In this document: in pieces, positions 33,843-43,575 of the stretch
Layout: the number at the start of each line of letters is the position of its first letter
How positions within the stretch are numbered: position 1 is the first letter of the stretch
Origin: Blastocatellia bacterium
GTDB lineage: Bacteria > Acidobacteriota > Blastocatellia > Pyrinomonadales > Pyrinomonadaceae
NCBI GenBank assembly: GCA_003168335.1
Contig: PMSM01000003.1
Location: 310,001-374,000, forward strand
DNA: 64,000 nt
Reading direction: 5' to 3'
Notes under the pieces: generated by a model
What the model was told of the DNA's origin: nothing
Seen by the model: the letters and a program-made list of their open reading frames with translations, nothing else
Database searches by the model: none
Made by a program: the position numbers and the translations under genes

Positions 33843-34658
33843 CTACTTTACGGCTTTGATATTCGCCGGCTTGGCGAAGAGCGAGTCAGGCACCGTCTTG
33901 TTGAATTCGACTGACTCATAATTGGTGCGGCTGGTCTGGACGCCGTTGCGGAAATGATCGATGACATAGGCGGCCACAACGCCGTCGATGGTGATCGGTT
34001 TATACAGCCGATCTTCTTCCGCTATTTCGTCCATTTCGTCGGTGTCAGGCCTTTTGTTTTTGCGCTGGTAAAGAACTTTCGCGGGTAAGCCATCGTCGGC
34101 AGCGAACTCATATTCAATCCAGAAACCGTCCGGATAAGTAAGTCGCACGGTTTCGTTCCGCCGCGCCAGGCCCGCTTCCCGCCGGCCAATGTAACTCAAC
34201 TTGGCGCCTTGCGTGCGCCAGGCCCCGCGGAGCAGATTCTCGACACCCGTGCGGGTCGCCAGGCGAAAGTCTTCCAACTGCGCGGCAGTTTGGTCCTTGA
34301 GAGTTATGGCCGCGCTGTCGAATACCCAGCCTTTGTCGTGATCGTTTGTTTGAATCTGGCGCGCACCTCCGCCGCTGAATTCGGTTCGCTCTTTGTCGGG
34401 ATAAACTATGTAATCGGCGAAACGAAGCGGAATCCCCGACACGCCGTCCTTATAATCGGTGAAGAAGCCGCGACCAATTACTGTCTTCACGTTCAGGTAA
34501 CGATCGCCCCCCATCGCCTGCAGTCCGCGCTGGACGATCTTGGCAGCCTTTTCGTCAGGGTTGGGGCTCGGCTTTTCAGTCTGGGCCGCGCCGGCGAACG
34601 CCGCTAGTAGCAACAAGAGGCTGGCCGAGGCGAGTTTGCTGAAAAGGGACCTGATCAT
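33843..34658 (-). CDS. Secreted LolA-like / outer-membrane lipoprotein-sorting-type protein
   Basis: 271 aa from ATG 34658 (MIRSLFSKLASASLLLLLAAFAGAAQ, a signal peptide ending at AGAAQ). The mature part starts with KIVQRGLQAMGGDRYLNVKT and has a repeated beta pattern with GWVFDSAA, WIEYEF and AYVIDHFRNGVQTSRTNYESVEFN, as in LolA-fold acidobacterial proteins. It may carry lipid or lipoprotein in the periplasm. A longer frame to 34700 includes terminator sequence and is less likely. It lies downstream of the divergent Hsp100 gene across a terminator. Confidence 0.7.
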   Translation of the reverse strand: MIRSLFSKLASASLLLLLAAFAGAAQTEKPSPNPDEKAAKIVQRGLQAMGGDRYLNVKTVIGRGFFTDYKDGVSGIPLRFADYIVYPDKERTEFSGGGARQIQTNDHDKGWVFDSAAITLKDQTAAQLEDFRLATRTGVENLLRGAWRTQGAKLSYIGRREAGLARRNETVRLTYPDGFWIEYEFAADDGLPAKVLYQRKNKRPDTDEMDEIAEEDRLYKPITIDGVVAAYVIDHFRNGVQTSRTNYESVEFNKTVPDSLFAKPANIKAVK

Positions 34659-34690
34659 TGTGGATCCGGAGACAAAAGGAGCAAGAAGAA

Positions 34691-34718
34691 AGAGCCTCAA
34701 TCAGAAATTTGAGGCTCT
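34691..34718 (-). terminator. Intrinsic terminator after the ClpA/C-like gene
   Basis: On the minus strand AGAGCCTCAA and TTGAGGCTCT form a perfect 10-bp stem with an 8-base loop, followed by TTCTTCTTGCT. It lies 26 bases past the stop codon of the Hsp100 gene. Confidence 0.75.
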
Positions 34719-34743
34719 AAATCAACACATCCTGAAATCGGAT

Positions 34744-37026
34744 TCAACCGGCATTGACATCCGTGACATCGGCAAGCCTGGTAACTACTTCTCCGTCTTC
34801 GACGTCGACGATGAAATGCGAGCCGCTTTTCCACATCGTCGTAATCGGCAGCTTCACTCTCTCGTCGATGAAACGCTTCAGGAAACGCGCGCCGTATTGC
34901 ATGCTAAAGCCTTTTTCAGTTATCAGGGAGAGCGCCTGATCGGTAGTCTCGAACGACTTGCCCTGGCTCTTCATCTGGCGCCCGGTCTTATCGAGATAGA
35001 TTTGCGCGATCTGCTTCACTTCGTCCAGGGTGAGCGGCGCGAACACTACGATCTCGTCGATGCGATTGCGGAACTCGGGTGAAAAGCGCGCCTCGGCGGC
35101 TTTCATTACCTCGTTCTTGATCGCCCGAAAGTCGCCAGCTGTTTTCGTGCCAAAGCCCAACGGCTTTTCATACTTCTTAAAGCTTTCCGAACCGAGGTTC
35201 GACGTCATGATCACGATCGCGTCCGAAAGATAGACGCGTCGGCCGCGGCCATCGGTCAACCAGCCTTCATCGAAAGCCTGCAGGAAAATATTCATCAGGT
35301 ACGGTGAAGCTTTTTCAACTTCGTCGAGCAGCAAAACCGTGTATGGGTTCTCTCTTAGCTGCTCAGTTAAGATTCCGCCACGTTCGGATCCGACAATACC
35401 CCGCGGCATTCCGATTAGCTTTTCAATACCCACGGTGCCGTCGCCGTACTCGGACATGTCCAGGCGGACCATCTTGTGATCGTCACCGAACATGAACTCG
35501 GCCACCGCTTTCGCCAGCTCAGTCTTGCCCACACCTGTGGGACCCAGGAACAGCAACACGCCGTCAGGTTTATAATGTGATTCCTTCAGTGGGCCTTTGT
35601 TAAGTCGCAGCCGTTGGGCCACGGCCTTAATAGCCTCCTTCTGGCCGACGACGCGCTCGGAAAGTTGGACTTCGGTCAAGGCAAAGCGATCACTTGTGTC
35701 GCGAAAGATCATGTCGCGGGGAATTCGCGACTCTTGCGAGATCACGTCAATCACGTGCTCAGGCCTGACGATCATCGTGTGGGGCTCGTTGATCTCTACT
35801 TTGACTGAGGCAGTGTCGAGCCAGCCGATCGCCTTATCCGGCAAGTGCAGATTCCGAATGTACTTTGGCGCCATTTCCAGCGCGGTGTTAATTGCTTCGT
35901 CAGAGATTTGCACGGAGTAGTTACGTTCCAGGCGCGGCCGCACGCCCAGAAGAATCTCACGAGTTTCAAGGATTGTCGGCTCTTCAACTTTCACCAGCCG
36001 GAAACGGCGCGCCAGTGCTTCGTCCTCGGCAATGTATTCTTTGTACTCGGTCAGCGTCGTCGCGCCGAGGATCCGCAGCTCGCCTTTTGAGAGCGCCGAC
36101 TTAAACATGTTCGCTGCGTCTGAAGATGTTCCCATCGCCGCGCCCGCGCCAATGATCGTGTGCGCCTCGTCGATAAAGAGAATCAGGTTATCGCGTTCTT
36201 TAACTTCATCAATGATGCCCTTGATGCGTTCTTCGAACATGCCGCGCAACATGGTGCCGGCCACAATGCCGCCCATTTGCAGTTGCACCACGTGCGAGTT
36301 CCGCAGACGCGCCGGGACTTTATGCGGCTCGAGCTCGATCATCCGCGCCAGTCCCTCGACCACCGCCGTTTTGCCAACGCCCGGCTCGCCCACCAGCATT
36401 GGTGAATTGGCGCGCTCGCGGTGACAAAGAATCTCGATGATCTGCTGGATTTCCTTCTCGCGTCCGATGGTGGGCGGAATCTTGTCGGCCCGGGCCATGC
36501 GGTTCAACGAGACACCAAAGTGCTTCAGGTAAGGAGGCAACTCGAACTTCTTGCGATATTGCTCTTCCTGTTGCTCGCGCTCGTCAACGTTGGTACGGAC
36601 CTTTTCGACAACCGCTTCCGGAGTCGCGCCCAGGTTGAGCAGCACTTCGACAAAAAGACTGTCGTAGTTCGAAAGCACGTCGAAGATGTCGGTGGCCTCG
36701 ATCGTCTTTCGTCCGCGCGAGCGAGCCCGCTCCATTGCTCGTTTGAACAAGTCGGTCGTGTCGGGAGCTATCCTGAATCCCTTGCCGACATGCTGACGCG
36801 TGTTGTCCAAACGCTTATCGATAGCTCTGGTCACCATCGCGGGATCAAGAGCAAGGCTGCGCATGGTCGAGTTAAAGAGATCGGGTTCTTCTTTTGCCAG
36901 GCCACTGATGATGTGTTCGACCGCGATGTAATTTTGATCGCGGCGCCTTGATTCGCCCAAAGCGTTCTGCAGGACCCGCTGTCCGCTTTCGCCAAACTTA
37001 TCTTTGTATGCTTCCAAGTCGGCCAT
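34744..37026 (-). CDS. Divergent two-ring Hsp100 ATPase (ClpA/ClpC-like) lacking pore-loop tyrosines
   Basis: About 760 aa. It has a Clp-N domain, then D1 with Walker A GEPGVGKT (215-222, numbered from ATG 37032) and ILFIDEAH, and D2 with GPTGVGKT (497-504) and VLLLDEVEK. There is no coiled-coil M-domain, so the layout is ClpA-like. The D1 pore loop KYRG reads MLRG (261-264), and the D2 loop GYVGY reads GIVGS (545-549), so both lack the substrate-gripping aromatic residue. The sensor region [10 protein letters not shown] reads DKAIGWLDTA. A PLGFG at 624-628 sits where ClpP-binding IGF/IGL loops occur. ATG 37026 has AAGG 8 bases upstream. Upstream is clpB, downstream a terminator. Function is open: adaptor-dependent unfoldase, or remodeller without threading. 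Confidence 0.85.
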   Translation of the reverse strand: MADLEAYKDKFGESGQRVLQNALGESRRRDQNYIAVEHIISGLAKEEPDLFNSTMRSLALDPAMVTRAIDKRLDNTRQHVGKGFRIAPDTTDLFKRAMERARSRGRKTIEATDIFDVLSNYDSLFVEVLLNLGATPEAVVEKVRTNVDEREQQEEQYRKKFELPPYLKHFGVSLNRMARADKIPPTIGREKEIQQIIEILCHRERANSPMLVGEPGVGKTAVVEGLARMIELEPHKVPARLRNSHVVQLQMGGIVAGTMLRGMFEERIKGIIDEVKERDNLILFIDEAHTIIGAGAAMGTSSDAANMFKSALSKGELRILGATTLTEYKEYIAEDEALARRFRLVKVEEPTILETREILLGVRPRLERNYSVQISDEAINTALEMAPKYIRNLHLPDKAIGWLDTASVKVEINEPHTMIVRPEHVIDVISQESRIPRDMIFRDTSDRFALTEVQLSERVVGQKEAIKAVAQRLRLNKGPLKESHYKPDGVLLFLGPTGVGKTELAKAVAEFMFGDDHKMVRLDMSEYGDGTVGIEKLIGMPRGIVGSERGGILTEQLRENPYTVLLLDEVEKASPYLMNIFLQAFDEGWLTDGRGRRVYLSDAIVIMTSNLGSESFKKYEKPLGFGTKTAGDFRAIKNEVMKAAEARFSPEFRNRIDEIVVFAPLTLDEVKQIAQIYLDKTGRQMKSQGKSFETTDQALSLITEKGFSMQYGARFLKRFIDERVKLPITTMWKSGSHFIVDVEDGEVVTRLADVTDVNAG

Positions 37027-37088
37027 TCTCATTGCCTTGTTTTGTTTCTTCCTGAGGCGCCGTCCGTTTCAGATTGCCCGAAATCCAA

Positions 37089-37224
37089 TCAGGCGCGCAC
37101 CGCTTTGATGTGCAGAGCATATTCATCGTTGCGTTTCAGTGCAACAAGAATCTCTCCGCGTTCTGCTACGCAAATACCTTGCCAGCAAAGGGCCTCTCCC
37201 AAACCAGCCCTATTCTCGTACAGT
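37089..37224 (-). other. Possible short coding remnant between clpB and the Hsp100 gene
   Basis: The frame on this strand reads to a stop at 37089 and ends ILVALKRNDEYALHIKAVRA, a protein-like sequence with reasonable codon use. A start codon exists only inside the clpB 3' end (37274), and the early part there looks like a shadow of clpB. I do not recognise it. It may be a small gene with a non-ATG start or a decayed fragment. Confidence 0.25.
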
Positions 37225-39819
37225 TCACGCGGCCGCGACCGCAACCTCGGTCGCGAATTCCATCTCACCGTCACGAGTCGATACGATCACGGTCTGTCCC
37301 GGTAAGATTTCTCCGCGAAGGAGCTTCATTGCCAGCGGATTCTGAATCAGGGTTTGGATTGCTCGTTTTAGCGGCCGGGCGCCGAAATTCGGGTCGTAAC
37401 CTTCGCGGGCCAGCAATTCCCTGGCGGAGTCTTTCAACTCTAAAGAGACGTTCCGTTCATGCAGCATGGTGCGCAGACGCTCGAGCTGCACATCGATGAT
37501 CAAGGTGATTTGTTCCCGTGACAATCGATGGAAAATGACGATGTCGTCGATGCGATTTAGAAATTCCGGCTTGAAGTGTTCGCGGAGGACCTGGGTCACT
37601 GCTTCGCGCACTTGCTTTTCATCCTCACTGACATCCTGCATCTCGCGCGAGCCGAGGTTGGAAGTCATGATCAGGACCGTATTCTTGAAGTCTACGGTGC
37701 GGCCCTTCGAATCCGTCAGCCGGCCATCATCAAGAATTTGCAGCAGCACATTGAAAACGTCCGGGTGCGCTTTTTCGATCTCGTCGAAAAGGACAACGCT
37801 GTAGGGACGGCGCCGCACTGCTTCGGTTAGCTGTCCGCCTTCCTCGTAACCAACGTAGCCCGGCGGCGCGCCGATCATGCGCGCTACGGCGTGCTTCTCC
37901 ATGTACTCAGACATGTCGAGTCGAATCATCGCGCGTTCATCGTCAAATAGAAACTCGGCGAGCGCGCGGGCAGTTTCAGTCTTGCCGACACCCGTGGGGC
38001 CTAAGAAGATGAACGATCCCACCGGACGATTCGGATCCTGCAGGCCGGCGCGCGCTCTGCGCACGGCGTTGGCAACGGCCTCGAGTGCTTCATCCTGGCC
38101 AATAACGCGTTGGTGTAGTTGGTCCTCCATAGTGAGAAGCTTGTGCATCTCGCCTTCGAGCATCTTTGTAACGGGCACGCCGGTCCATTTGGCGACAACT
38201 TCAGCCACGTCTTCCTCGTCAACTTCTTCCTTGAGGGTGACGCCGTCGGTCTGGATTTGAGCCAGCTTGGCCTGTTCGACCTCAAACTTTCTCTCCAGCT
38301 CGGGAATCTGCCCGTACTGAATCTCAGAAGCTCGGCCGAGGTCGCCGGCATTCCGCGCTTGATCCAGTTGCAGTCGCAGTTGTTCCAGTTCGGCCTTCGC
38401 CTTGCGCATGCGCTCGATCGCTTCTTTTTCCGACTGCCACTTGGCCTTCATCCCTGAAGACTTTTCTTTCAAGTCCGCAATCTTTTTTTCGATCTCGCGG
38501 AGGCGGCTCTTCGAGCGCTCATCTTCTTCCCGTTGCAGGGCCTGGTGCTCGATTTCGAGCTGCATGGTTTCCCGCTGGACCTGATCGATTTCCTGCGGCA
38601 GCGAGTCGATTTCAATTCGTAGCTTCGAGGCAGCTTCGTCAATCAGATCGATGGCCTTGTCAGGTAGGAAGCGATCGGTGATGTAGCGATTTGAGAGCGT
38701 CGCCGCAGCGACGATTGCCGAGTCCTTGATGCGAACGCCGTGGTGAACTTCGTAGCGTTCCTTCAGCCCACGCAGGATTGCGATCGTGTCTTCGACGGTC
38801 GGTTCGCCAACATAGATCTGTTGGAAACGACGTTCGAGCGCAGCATCCTTTTCTATGTACTTCTTGTATTCGTTCAGCGTAGTCGCGCCCACGCAGCGCA
38901 GCTCACCGCGGGCGAGCGCGGGCTTTAACATGTTCGAAGCGTCGATCGCTCCTTCGGCCGCGCCGGCGCCGACCAGCGTGTGCAATTCATCGATAAACAG
39001 AATGATCTGGCCCTGCGCTGTTTCGATCTCTTTCAGCACGGCTTTCAATCGATCCTCAAACTCGCCGCGATATTTAGCGCCGGCCAACATCGAGCCGAGG
39101 TCCAACCCGACCAGGCGCTTGTTGCGCAAGGTCTCGGGAACATCACCGGAAACGATGCGTTGAGCCAGCCCTTCGACGATCGCGGTTTTACCGACGCCCG
39201 GCTCGCCGATCAGCACGGGATTATTTTTTGTGCGGCGGGACAACACTTGAATCGTGCGGCGAATTTCGCCGTCGCGGCCGATGACCGGATCAAGCTTGCC
39301 CTTGCGCGCCAAATCGGTAAGGTCGCGGGCGTATTTTGCCAGCGCCTGATAATTTGCTTCGGCATTTTGATCGGTGATGCGAGCGCCACCGCGCGTCTGC
39401 TCGATCGCTTTCAGCAGATCATCGCGATTCACTCCGTGCTGGCGCATGAGCTTTCCGCCCGCTCCGTCCTTCTCGTCGGAAATCGCCAGCAGTAGATGCT
39501 CAGTCGAGATGTACTCGTCCTGCATCTTCTCCGCTTGTTTTTCCGCCGCGGTAAATATCTGCGTCAAGCGAGGACTGAAATATTGTTGACCACCCTGAAC
39601 CCGCGGAAAACGCGCGACCGCAGCCTGGCAATCGTTGAGCACAACCTGAACGTTAGCGCCGAGCTTGCCGAGCAGCGGGCGGACAATTCCTTCCGGCTGT
39701 TCGAGCATCGCGCTGAGCACATGCTCGGGCTCGACCTGCTGATTCTGATTCCGCTCAGCGAGTTCGATTCCCGCCTGGATGGCTTCTTGTCCTCGAAGTG
39801 TGAATCTGTCTAAACGCAT
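37225..39819 (-). CDS. clpB: ATP-dependent disaggregase ClpB
   Basis: 864 aa, full length. Clp-N domain ([20 protein letters not shown]), D1 with Walker A GEPGVGKT and pore loop [11 protein letters not shown], and a long coiled-coil M-domain (about residues 405-530, rich in EREEDERSK-type heptads). D2 has GPTGVGKT, the pore loop GYVGYEEGG and TSNLGSREM. It has no ClpP loop, as expected. It extracts proteins from aggregates with DnaK. Hsp20 lies upstream and the divergent Hsp100 downstream, all on one strand, forming a proteostasis block. Confidence 0.96.
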   Translation of the reverse strand: MRLDRFTLRGQEAIQAGIELAERNQNQQVEPEHVLSAMLEQPEGIVRPLLGKLGANVQVVLNDCQAAVARFPRVQGGQQYFSPRLTQIFTAAEKQAEKMQDEYISTEHLLLAISDEKDGAGGKLMRQHGVNRDDLLKAIEQTRGGARITDQNAEANYQALAKYARDLTDLARKGKLDPVIGRDGEIRRTIQVLSRRTKNNPVLIGEPGVGKTAIVEGLAQRIVSGDVPETLRNKRLVGLDLGSMLAGAKYRGEFEDRLKAVLKEIETAQGQIILFIDELHTLVGAGAAEGAIDASNMLKPALARGELRCVGATTLNEYKKYIEKDAALERRFQQIYVGEPTVEDTIAILRGLKERYEVHHGVRIKDSAIVAAATLSNRYITDRFLPDKAIDLIDEAASKLRIEIDSLPQEIDQVQRETMQLEIEHQALQREEDERSKSRLREIEKKIADLKEKSSGMKAKWQSEKEAIERMRKAKAELEQLRLQLDQARNAGDLGRASEIQYGQIPELERKFEVEQAKLAQIQTDGVTLKEEVDEEDVAEVVAKWTGVPVTKMLEGEMHKLLTMEDQLHQRVIGQDEALEAVANAVRRARAGLQDPNRPVGSFIFLGPTGVGKTETARALAEFLFDDERAMIRLDMSEYMEKHAVARMIGAPPGYVGYEEGGQLTEAVRRRPYSVVLFDEIEKAHPDVFNVLLQILDDGRLTDSKGRTVDFKNTVLIMTSNLGSREMQDVSEDEKQVREAVTQVLREHFKPEFLNRIDDIVIFHRLSREQITLIIDVQLERLRTMLHERNVSLELKDSARELLAREGYDPNFGARPLKRAIQTLIQNPLAMKLLRGEILPGQTVIVSTRDGEMEFATEVAVAAA

Positions 39820-39916
39820 AAGAAAAGTTAACTACGTGATCGCTTCAGTTGAAAACAGGCAGAGGCCTGGTTAATTGCGCCAGTAGTCCCGCTGCACGTA
39901 CTCCGACTCAAATCGA

Positions 39917-40417
39917 TCACTTGGCTGTGGCCTTCGAAGTTTCTGCTTTGGCCTCAATTGTCTTGGCAGGCTCGCCGTCTTTAACCTCGATGCGGCGGGC
40001 TTTCGTCTCCGCGCGCTTCGGCAGCGCTACTCGCAAAACACCATTACGGTAATCAGCGGTAGCACCTTCGGCCGAAACCGTATTCGGCAGAGTGAACGAG
40101 CGCAGGAAACTGCCGTAGGCCCGCTCTACCCTATGATAGTTGTCGGTCTCGTCCCTCTTTTCGAAGTGACGCTCGCCGCGAAGCGTGATTACGTTGTTTT
40201 CAACCGATAGATCAAAGTCCTCACGTTTCATACCGGGCAACTCAGCCTCGAGCACGATCTGGTCCTTGTTCTCATAGATGTCCACGTTGGGACTCCACGA
40301 ACCGCGGGCAATACCTTCGTCGTCGAAGGCGCGGGTCACATTCCCCGTGAAAAGACGGTTGACTTCCTCCTGGAGAGTTCGCAGATCGCGAAACGGGTCG
40401 TAACGAACGAAACTCAT
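39917..40417 (-). CDS. Small heat-shock protein, Hsp20/alpha-crystallin family
   Basis: 166 aa from ATG 40417 (MSFVRYDPFRDLRTLQEEVN), preceded by an AGGAGG Shine-Dalgarno. The longer frame to 40498 has no such site. The alpha-crystallin domain spans about residues 45-135 (NVDIYENKDQIVLEAELPGM) with the closing motif YRNGVLRVALPKR. It is an ATP-independent holdase that hands clients to ClpB/DnaK; clpB is the next gene. The promoter at 40505-40533 is of sigma70 type. No CIRCE element or clear sigma32 box was seen. Confidence 0.93.
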   Translation of the reverse strand: MSFVRYDPFRDLRTLQEEVNRLFTGNVTRAFDDEGIARGSWSPNVDIYENKDQIVLEAELPGMKREDFDLSVENNVITLRGERHFEKRDETDNYHRVERAYGSFLRSFTLPNTVSAEGATADYRNGVLRVALPKRAETKARRIEVKDGEPAKTIEAKAETSKATAK

Positions 40418-40504
40418 GACCAAAAACCTCCTGAATTCTTGATGGCTTTCTTGCCCAGGGAGTTGGCGCAATTTCCACCGCCATTCAGCCCTGAGCATGA
40501 GGCG

Positions 40505-40533
40505 ATAATAAAGGCTGAGTCTCTTCTTGTCAA
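40505..40533 (-). promoter_or_regulatory. Sigma70-type promoter of hsp20
   Basis: On the minus strand TTGACA (40533-40528) and TATTAT (40510-40505) are spaced by 17 bases. The leader to ATG 40417 would be about 80 bases. Confidence 0.7.
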
Positions 40534-40649
40534 GTCTGGGACGGCACAGCGCAGAGGCCGATTTTTAACGAGCTAGAATTGAATCGTTGTTTTAGCCAGG
40601 GTCGGCCGGGGTCATCGGTGTGGTGGCTCGCGGCAGGTTTTGGGGTTGG

Positions 40650-42080
40650 TTAGCGCAAGCCAAAAAAGCGCTTGATCGAAGCGAGCACACCAGCCGATTC
40701 GTGGACGCTGTCTTGAGAGGCTTGCAGAGAGCCCGCTGCCAGATCAGCCTGGCGCTCGGCGATGGTCCAACTGATGGATTCGGCGAGGCTGGGGTTTGTC
40801 TCGAAGATGTGTTTCATTGCAGCATGGCCGATCTCAAGCACTTCTGTTTCTTCCAGAGCAACAACGTTGGCGGTGCGCGGCTCTCCGGTGAACAGCGCCA
40901 TCTCACCAAAGAAGTTCCCTTCGCTTAAGACTGCAACTGTCCGGGGGCCGCCTTTGTCGGCTACCTGGACGGCTACCCGGCCGTTGTGCACGACGAACAT
41001 TGAAGAGCCTTCGTCACCGGCGCGAATCAGCGTCTCGCTGGGAGCGAAGACGTGACCCACGGTTGCCGTCGCGAGTTGCTTCAACTCTTCTGGTGACAGT
41101 GGTGAGAAAACATCGACGGCGGACAAGCGGTCCGCGATCTGTTCTTCGGCGGTGGTCGGCCTGATTACGGCCTTGCGTTGGGTGTGAAGAGTGAGTGTAG
41201 GAGTCGAGAAGGTGAGGCCACTGCGGCGCAATGCGTACCACACTCGTTGACGCACCAAAGCGTCGGTGTCGTTGTACTTGGCATAATCCTCGAGCCAGTA
41301 CTTGATTTCCCATTCAATTGCAGAGTCGCCGAGGTTCCGGATACGCACGATCGGCGTAATCTTCTCTGAAACGTTATCGGCGTCACGCACTGATTCGCGG
41401 ACGACGTGAATTGTTTTAGCGGGCGAATCAGTGTAGAGCGTCCCGAAGAAGACTAAGCGCGCATTCAAGTTGTCGCGCGGGCAAACTTCAATCGCTTCTT
41501 TTGCAGCGTTGCTATTGCTGACCAGGACGATGTGATTCTGGAAGGTCCGAATCTTGATGGCGCGCCAGTTAATGCTCTCCACTACGCCGGTGTGCTTCTG
41601 TTGACCTACGACTATGACGTCACCGACCTGGAAGGGACGGTCTGCGTGAAGGGAAATACCAGCGAAGAAATTTCCCAGCGTGTCCTGCAAAGCAAGGCCT
41701 ATGATTACGCCGAAGATCGCGGACGTGGTGAAAATTGCACCGAGCTGTACGTCGGTGTAGAGCGATTTGAAGATGAGGACGAAAAGAATAGTGAATGCTA
41801 CGAGCGTAAAGATGTTGCGAACCAGGGAGGGTGCTTCGTAGCCGCGGCGAACGCGAAACGCAAAGTCAAAGACGGCCGCGTTAATAACCCGCACCCCGAG
41901 GTAAGCAAATAAAGCCCAGAGTACGAGCGCGGGGATCCTAAACCAGGTCGGTTCTGGATAACCGAGCGCCAGACCGTAACCGAAGAACTTATTGAATAGA
42001 TAGAGCCCCAACGCCACGACTGCGGTCGTGAAAATCAAGACCAAAAATCTATTCTTTTGACTTGAGCGACTAACTGCCAT
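40650..42080 (-). CDS. MscS-type mechanosensitive channel with C-terminal cyclic-nucleotide-binding domain
   Basis: 476 aa from ATG 42080 (MAVSRSSQKNR); a second ATG at 42092 is possible. Four to five N-terminal helices include the pore helix TTSAIFGVIIGLALQDTLGN (Gly/Ala-rich TM3). The MscS beta domain (DRPFQVGDVIVVGQQKHTGV and FQNHIVLVSNSNA) follows. Residues about 335-450 are a cNMP-binding fold with FFGEMALFTGEPRTANVVA, the phosphate-binding cassette. It should open under membrane tension and may be gated by cAMP or cGMP (inference). It is upstream of hsp20 on the same strand but has its own gap. Confidence 0.92.
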   Translation of the reverse strand: MAVSRSSQKNRFLVLIFTTAVVALGLYLFNKFFGYGLALGYPEPTWFRIPALVLWALFAYLGVRVINAAVFDFAFRVRRGYEAPSLVRNIFTLVAFTILFVLIFKSLYTDVQLGAIFTTSAIFGVIIGLALQDTLGNFFAGISLHADRPFQVGDVIVVGQQKHTGVVESINWRAIKIRTFQNHIVLVSNSNAAKEAIEVCPRDNLNARLVFFGTLYTDSPAKTIHVVRESVRDADNVSEKITPIVRIRNLGDSAIEWEIKYWLEDYAKYNDTDALVRQRVWYALRRSGLTFSTPTLTLHTQRKAVIRPTTAEEQIADRLSAVDVFSPLSPEELKQLATATVGHVFAPSETLIRAGDEGSSMFVVHNGRVAVQVADKGGPRTVAVLSEGNFFGEMALFTGEPRTANVVALEETEVLEIGHAAMKHIFETNPSLAESISWTIAERQADLAAGSLQASQDSVHESAGVLASIKRFFGLR

Positions 42081-42234
42081 GCAGCGACTCAATTCTTTAG
42101 ATCAGGTTGGCTTAGCGAGCGAACGTACTTTTACCACCAAATTCCTCGCTTGGCGAGAGTGAAAATCTCACCGGCCACGAGTCTGGAGAGATTTCGCGTG
42201 AGATCCGCGACCCGGAAAGAGGCCGCGGCGGAGA

Positions 42235-43560
42235 TTATCTTGCGCGAGATAGAATGTTGGGAAACATCGTCACGACTATTAGCAGTATTGAGAGCGCGGA
42301 AACGATGATCGTGGTCAGCCAGGCCGCCAGGTTATATAGCCGTCCATTCACGTGTGCGCCCATCAATTCGCGATTGTTAACTAGTTTTAAAATCGCGATC
42401 AGAATGACCGGCAGGAGCATTCCATTAATAACCTGCGTCACGATCAATACGCGAATCAGAGGCAGCCCGGGCATCATGGCGATAAACGCGCCCACCGCCA
42501 CCAGGAAGGTGAAGACACCCAGAAAAATCGGCGCCTCGCGAAAGCTGCTCGAGACGCCTTTCTCGAATCCGAACGCTTCGCTGATCGAATAGGCTGTGGC
42601 CAGGGGCAAGACGCCCGCGGCCAGCATTGAAGCTCCGAAAAGTCCGATTGCGAATAGCGTTTCCGCGTAAGCCCCGGCCAGCGGCCGCAGGGCGCGCGCG
42701 GCCTGCTCGGCCGAGTCAACGTGTTCGCCGTGAATGTTCAGAGTTGCGGCGGTCGAAACCACAATGAAGAAGACTATCAAGATTGCGAACACTGTTCCCG
42801 CCCAAACATCGATGCGCGTGTTACGGTAGTTCTCCGGACGAACCCCTTTTTCGACGACCGAGGACTGAATGAAGACTTGCATGTAAGGCGAGATCGTCGT
42901 TCCCACCACCGCCACAAAAGTAAAAAGGTAGGTCGGCGTAAAATCAAAATGTGGGTGAACCAACTCGCGCGCGACGGTCGACCAGGGAGGATGGGCGAGG
43001 AAGGCCGAAACCACGTAAGCGAGAAAGACCAGAGACATGGCCAGGAACACGCGCTCAACTCTCTGATAGGTTCCTTTGACCACGAGCCACCAGATCGCGA
43101 TCGCCGCGATTGGCACTGAGATATAACGCGCGACTCCCAGCAGCTCCATCGCGGCCGCGATTCCCACAAACTCTGAAACGGTAACGCCGCCGTTGGCGAT
43201 CAGCAATGCCAGCATGACGAACGCAGTCCAGCGCACGCCAAAACGCTCGCGGATTAAGTCAGAGAGGCCCTTCCCGGTTACCGCGCCCATGCGGGCACAC
43301 ATCTCCTGAACGATTCCCAGACTGACCGTAAGGGGAATTAAGAGCCAGAGGAGTCTGTAGCCGTAATCGGCGCCAACCGAAGCAAACGTGGCGATTCCGC
43401 CGGCGTCATTTCCGGCGCAAGCGGTGATCACGCCCGGGCCGAGGATGGCGAAGTAAGCAAACATGCGCGGGCGCCGGGCTACAGTGCGACGCACACCCTG
43501 GGCGCTCCGGCGCAAGAGCCGGCGTCCCGCGTTGCGCACGTCTTTTGGTTGCTCTGCCAC
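42235..43560 (-). CDS. Nramp-family divalent metal transporter with altered metal-site motifs
   Basis: 441 aa with about eleven transmembrane helices. The TM1 motif DPGN reads NDAGG (GNDAGGIATFASVGADYGY), keeping the Asp but losing the Asn. The TM6 motif MPH reads SPY (TTISPYMQVFIQSS), losing the metal-selecting Met. Canonical MntH/Nramp use these residues to prefer Mn2+ and Fe2+; loss of the Met is known in Nramp-related Mg2+ transporters (NRMT, from memory). The gene just upstream encodes an MgtE-N/CBS protein, so Mg2+ or another hard cation is a fair inference. A 99-base gap with heptanucleotide repeats separates the two. Confidence 0.85.
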   Translation of the reverse strand: MAEQPKDVRNAGRRLLRRSAQGVRRTVARRPRMFAYFAILGPGVITACAGNDAGGIATFASVGADYGYRLLWLLIPLTVSLGIVQEMCARMGAVTGKGLSDLIRERFGVRWTAFVMLALLIANGGVTVSEFVGIAAAMELLGVARYISVPIAAIAIWWLVVKGTYQRVERVFLAMSLVFLAYVVSAFLAHPPWSTVARELVHPHFDFTPTYLFTFVAVVGTTISPYMQVFIQSSVVEKGVRPENYRNTRIDVWAGTVFAILIVFFIVVSTAATLNIHGEHVDSAEQAARALRPLAGAYAETLFAIGLFGASMLAAGVLPLATAYSISEAFGFEKGVSSSFREAPIFLGVFTFLVAVGAFIAMMPGLPLIRVLIVTQVINGMLLPVILIAILKLVNNRELMGAHVNGRLYNLAAWLTTIIVSALSILLIVVTMFPNILSRAR

Positions 43561-43575
43561 TTGGAGGGTCCTCAG

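Noticed and set aside
40418-40560. Heat-shock control element (CIRCE or sigma32 box) before hsp20
   Set aside because: No TTAGCACTC inverted repeat is present, and the -10 box is TATTAT, of sigma70 type rather than CCCCAT.
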